Origin: a virus
Reading direction: 5' to 3' (one strand)
IMG/VR virus record: IMGVR_UViG_3300035698_034795
Coordinates: 1-23,519 of that record
DNA: 23,519 nt
The notes under the pieces were generated by a model. That model was given only the letters and a program-made list of their open reading frames with translations. It did not search any database and was not told where the DNA came from. The translations under genes were made by a program, and so were the position numbers. Within the stretch, counting starts at the first letter, position 1, and each line of letters begins with the position of its first letter. Shown in pieces: positions 20,411 to 23,519 of the stretch.

Positions 20411-20462
20411 CTGGCAGACGCCCTCGTCTGCCAGCTTTCCGTCACACGAGGGCGTGTGACGG
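20411..20462 (+). repeat. Dispersed repeat family D, perfect twin hairpin
   Basis: Hairpin 1 is CTGGCAGACG/CGTCTGCCAG with loop CCCT (20421-20424). Hairpin 2 is CCGTCACACG/CGTGTGACGG with loop AGGG (20449-20452). The stems are 10 bp and perfect, the spacer is 4 nt, and the loops are exactly complementary. It lies 14 nt after the cyclase gene stop on the minus strand. Confidence 0.95.
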
Positions 20463-20476
20463 CACATTTATAGATA

Positions 20477-23400
20477 TCAATCGGACAACTTCCGTAGCAA
20501 TGCTTCAATCGTCGGAACATCACAATATTGACCGCTTTCCTGTGCCAAATCAAGCGCTGATTCAAGTAGTTCCGATCCATACTCCATCAACAACCGCGCT
20601 AACATCACACGCCCCTTGATGATCACCTCCACATTTCCGATCTTGCTCGCCTGTGCAATCCCTTCCTCAATCAATTCCGCACCGGATCGCTTCCTGCTCC
20701 TCCGTGTTCCCTTGATCTCCGGAGTAAGCGTACCATAAGTTGAACCGATCCCGATTTTCGAAGAAGCGATTTCAGCCTTAGCACCTCGAGCTATAGCGAT
20801 CTTCAATGCCTTCTTGAACTCCTTGAGAGCAAGTTCCATCTCCCCTTGATCGATTAACACAAATCCGAGGTACCGTCTGGCATACTCTTCGACTGGCTTG
20901 CTGTTCCCCTTCACAGCCAACTTCACCGCTTGCTCCAGAGTTTCACGCGCCCTATCAAGTTCACCCAAGTAATGGTAAGTTAATCCCATATTCAACAGAA
21001 CCAACGGTTCTTTCCCACGCTCCTTATTCTTGCGAGTCATGTCGAGTGACTGTTTATAGTACGAGAGAGCTTTTTCAAAATCCCCGTTTTCAAGATGCCA
21101 TGTCCCAATATTGGTCAATGCCTGCCGCATCCCTACTTGATATGCCGCTTGTTTGGAAATACGGAGCAATTCCTCCTGGGTGGTGAGAGCTTGTTTCCGT
21201 TGTCCTTTGGCTTTGTAAATTGTCGCGAGGTTCCCAAGGTAATAAAGCGTAATCTGCTTAGACCCAATACTACGGGCAATTTCCAATGCTTCTTCATAAA
21301 GCCCCAACGCCCTGTCCACTTCTCCTTGCCGATAATACAACACTCCTAAATTACCCAGATTGACCGCTTCCGATTTCCTATCGCTGATGTTCCGCGAATA
21401 ATCAATGGATAAATTGTAGTATTCGATGGCACGATCAAAATTTCCCAATGCCTTGTAAGCCATCGCGCAATTCGTCAATGCAGGCGTTATACCCTTCTCA
21501 TCGTTGATCTCTTCCGCTCTGTCTTTGGATCGTGTCCAAAATTTCAATGCCTCTGCATACTGATTTTGAAGGAAATGCCACGTGCCTTCTTTACTGTCAA
21601 TATTGATCTCACCGAATGGGTAATCCATCTCCTGCAAGATCTCACGGGCTTGATCAATAGTCCGCTTCATTTCATCGAGATCATTGATCCGATAATAGTA
21701 ACGAGCCAAATCGTCCAATGTATTGACCTGTTTGATCGTATCGGACAACTGTTGAGCAATGTCAAGCATACTTTCCAGATCGAGCTTTAGTAATTCTACC
21801 TTCCCGATGATTGCGAACACCATCGACCGCATTTGCAACAGTTGATACCGTTCTGAAAGATAGGTCTCTTCCGAAGCCCGGTCGAGTGAACGAGTATAAA
21901 AATCTTCAGCACTCTCATTGGCGAAGATGTTGAAAGCTTTATCACCGGATTTGCCCAAATATAGGATCGCTCGTCGGCTGTCATCGGACATATAGAAATG
22001 GCGCGCCAACTCTTCGTACCATTCCTTTAAAAAGTCGGTATGCAGATCTTCCAAAACCACACCGATCCGACGATGATATTCCCTACGATGTGCAAACAAA
22101 AGACTATCATAGGCAACATCTTGTGTCAGTAAATTCTTGAAAATGTAGTCGTACAAATCATTGTCAGCGGTGTATTCGATGATCTCACGCTTCTGTAATT
22201 CATCGATGGAACTCTTGATCATCTCATAAGTCATTTCCACTGGATAAGAACTGGTCAACACCTCTTCCTCAAATTGACTGCCGATCACCGAAGCAACTTT
22301 CACCGTGATCCCTGCTTCCGGTCCCAACCGATCCAGTTGGCTCATAATCAAACTCGAAAGCGAATCCGGCACTTCCACTTTGGACAGATCACCCTCCGGA
22401 ACTGCTTTTTGTTTTTTTGTTTCAACGTCGGGCATCAACCTAATTTTGTCCTGAGACCTCATTGTAGCGATGAACTGTTCCGTGAAAGAAGCGTTCCCAC
22501 GAGAAGCATCATAGATGAATTTCATAAGGTCCGGATCAATGATATCCGCTCCCAACTCATTCAAAGTCATCTGTTCGGTCTCTGCAACGGTCAACTCGGA
22601 TAACACAAGCGATGTTGTCATTTCACTGTCCAGAATTTCCTGGACAAATTTGTTGATCTCCGCACGTGTGGCCAATCTTTTCGTCATTAAGAATAAAATC
22701 GGCATATCTTCTGAACATCGCATCAGATACGTTAACAGTTCGATGGATTTCTTGTCGATCCATTGGCAATCTTCAAAATAGAGTAATAGCGGTGATTCTT
22801 TCGTGAGATATTGAAGATATTCCACCATAAAATCGAAGAGATTCTCCTGCCGGAGTTGCGTGTCGAAATGCCGTGTGATGTCGTTTTCCGGAGATTCGAT
22901 CCCCAAAACAGCCGCTATGATCGGTGTGCGGAACGAATGTTCAGGATCGGCTTTGGCGACGATCCGGTTCAATTGCTCCAACACACCTTTCCCACCGCCT
23001 GCAGCAGGAAGTCCCATTAATTTGCGGAGTATGGATATCCAGATAAGGTGAGGCGAACCTTCCGCATAACTGAGAGCCTCACCCGCCGCAAGCACCAATT
23101 CGTTACCCTTGACGATATCCAAGACTTCCTGCGCCAAACGAGTTTTTCCGACCCCAGGCTTGCTCTGAATGACAACAGTCCTCGACTGCCCGTCCACCAC
23201 TTCGTTGATAATATCCTCGATCTGATCCATTTCGTCCGCACGACCGATAAGAGGTTTGCGTTGATCGCTGAACATAGGACGCTCTTCAATCTTAAGCCCC
23301 AAAACCTCATAAACCGCCATCGGCTCCTTCATACCTTTGAACTGTACATAGGTCGCTTCGTCGAACTGAAGCGATCCCTGTGAATGATCATAAGTGGTTT

Positions 23401-23519
23401 GATCAATCAACAGCTGTCCCGGACTACTGTAAGCCATAATACGAGCTGACAAATTGACAGCGTTTCCCATAACGGTGTATTCCTGCCGACTCGCCGCACC
23501 AACCTCTCCGGCGAAAACA
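20477..23519 (-). CDS. Class III nucleotide cyclase / AAA ATPase / TPR signalling protein (5' partial)
   Basis: At least 1013 residues are visible; the frame is open to the window edge, so the N-terminus is missing. The first visible part is the end of a class III adenylate/guanylate cyclase domain (VFAGEVGAASRQEYTVMGNA, then VNLSAR with the Asn and Arg expected for catalysis). An AAA/ORC-like ATPase follows: P-loop SKPGVGKT ends about 126 residues in, with a LLLYFEDCQWIDKKS Walker B region. About ten TPR repeats (for example ALTNCAMAYKALGNFDRAIE) fill the C-terminal half. Such proteins are chromosomal signalling or regulatory proteins in many bacteria. It is not a phage gene and marks the host side of the junction; it appears intact at its 3' end. 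An internal ATG at 23470 is within the cyclase domain and is not the start. Confidence 0.88.
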   Translation of the reverse strand, partial: VFAGEVGAASRQEYTVMGNAVNLSARIMAYSSPGQLLIDQTTYDHSQGSLQFDEATYVQFKGMKEPMAVYEVLGLKIEERPMFSDQRKPLIGRADEMDQIEDIINEVVDGQSRTVVIQSKPGVGKTRLAQEVLDIVKGNELVLAAGEALSYAEGSPHLIWISILRKLMGLPAAGGGKGVLEQLNRIVAKADPEHSFRTPIIAAVLGIESPENDITRHFDTQLRQENLFDFMVEYLQYLTKESPLLLYFEDCQWIDKKSIELLTYLMRCSEDMPILFLMTKRLATRAEINKFVQEILDSEMTTSLVLSELTVAETEQMTLNELGADIIDPDLMKFIYDASRGNASFTEQFIATMRSQDKIRLMPDVETKKQKAVPEGDLSKVEVPDSLSSLIMSQLDRLGPEAGITVKVASVIGSQFEEEVLTSSYPVEMTYEMIKSSIDELQKREIIEYTADNDLYDYIFKNLLTQDVAYDSLLFAHRREYHRRIGVVLEDLHTDFLKEWYEELARHFYMSDDSRRAILYLGKSGDKAFNIFANESAEDFYTRSLDRASEETYLSERYQLLQMRSMVFAIIGKVELLKLDLESMLDIAQQLSDTIKQVNTLDDLARYYYRINDLDEMKRTIDQAREILQEMDYPFGEINIDSKEGTWHFLQNQYAEALKFWTRSKDRAEEINDEKGITPALTNCAMAYKALGNFDRAIEYYNLSIDYSRNISDRKSEAVNLGNLGVLYYRQGEVDRALGLYEEALEIARSIGSKQITLYYLGNLATIYKAKGQRKQALTTQEELLRISKQAAYQVGMRQALTNIGTWHLENGDFEKALSYYKQSLDMTRKNKERGKEPLVLLNMGLTYHYLGELDRARETLEQAVKLAVKGNSKPVEEYARRYLGFVLIDQGEMELALKEFKKALKIAIARGAKAEIASSKIGIGSTYGTLTPEIKGTRRSRKRSGAELIEEGIAQASKIGNVEVIIKGRVMLARLLMEYGSELLESALDLAQESGQYCDVPTIEALLRKLSD

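Noticed and set aside
23017-23310. 97-codon minus-strand frame overlapping the cyclase/ATPase gene
   Set aside because: Same strand but out-of-frame shadow of a strongly supported domain (P-loop region).
20477-23519. Idea that the TPR/ATPase protein is a phage-borne defence (STAND-like) gene
   Set aside because: It lies outside the motif array, is fused to a class III cyclase domain, and fits the common chromosomal cyclase-AAA-TPR regulators; nothing ties it to the phage.

Overview
The window is most of the early and packaging half of a Mu-type transposable prophage, joined on the right to a host chromosome. The host lineage cannot be named from this sequence. Base composition is moderate, Shine-Dalgarno sites are normal, and the DNA is crowded with short palindromic dispersed repeats, which suggests an uncultivated bacterium. 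The flanking chromosomal gene (minus strand, 20477 to the window end) is a class III nucleotide cyclase / AAA ATPase / TPR signalling protein, cut by the window edge.

Layout. A repressor-type control region lies at 8960-9041. Rightward from it runs a long early operon: a Ner/Cro-like regulator (9042), about nine small genes mostly of unknown function (9281-13665), then a DDE transposase (13696), its MuB-like AAA+ partner (15371), a small gene, a Mu Gam-like DNA-end binder (16702), a replicative DnaB-type helicase (17231), a frameshifted winged-helix gene (18675), a small gene, an HNH protein and a GemA/DUF1018 protein (19656). Four copies of a CATTTTGnnCC-like motif follow at 20163-20286 and probably mark the phage right end. 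Leftward from the repressor runs a short three-gene operon (repressor, two-TM membrane protein, lipoprotein) ending at a UUCG-loop terminator (7507-7540). Next, from its own promoter at about 7442-7470, comes the lysis and packaging operon: amidase endolysin, small proteins including a holin candidate, small and large terminase, a portal-Mu F fusion, and a membrane-anchored protein of unknown function. Early genes run toward one terminus and late genes run the other way, with the switch in the middle. This differs from Mu, where nearly everything runs rightward, and looks like a mirror image of the BcepMu-type plan (from memory).

The most unusual feature is the repeat load. About 30 copies of at least six palindromic repeat families sit in the prophage. 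They lie between genes that normally touch (terminase/portal), just before ribosome binding sites, and inside reading frames, where they supply an interdomain linker and three C-terminal tails. Within each family every copy inside the prophage has the same orientation. One family is a pair of hairpins with complementary loops, and another contains paired G-tracts.

Other points of interest are divergent promoters whose -10 elements overlap on a perfect palindrome, an operator-like 12-mer shared with the late promoter, and a repressor-linked lipoprotein plus membrane protein pair that is a candidate superinfection-exclusion cassette.
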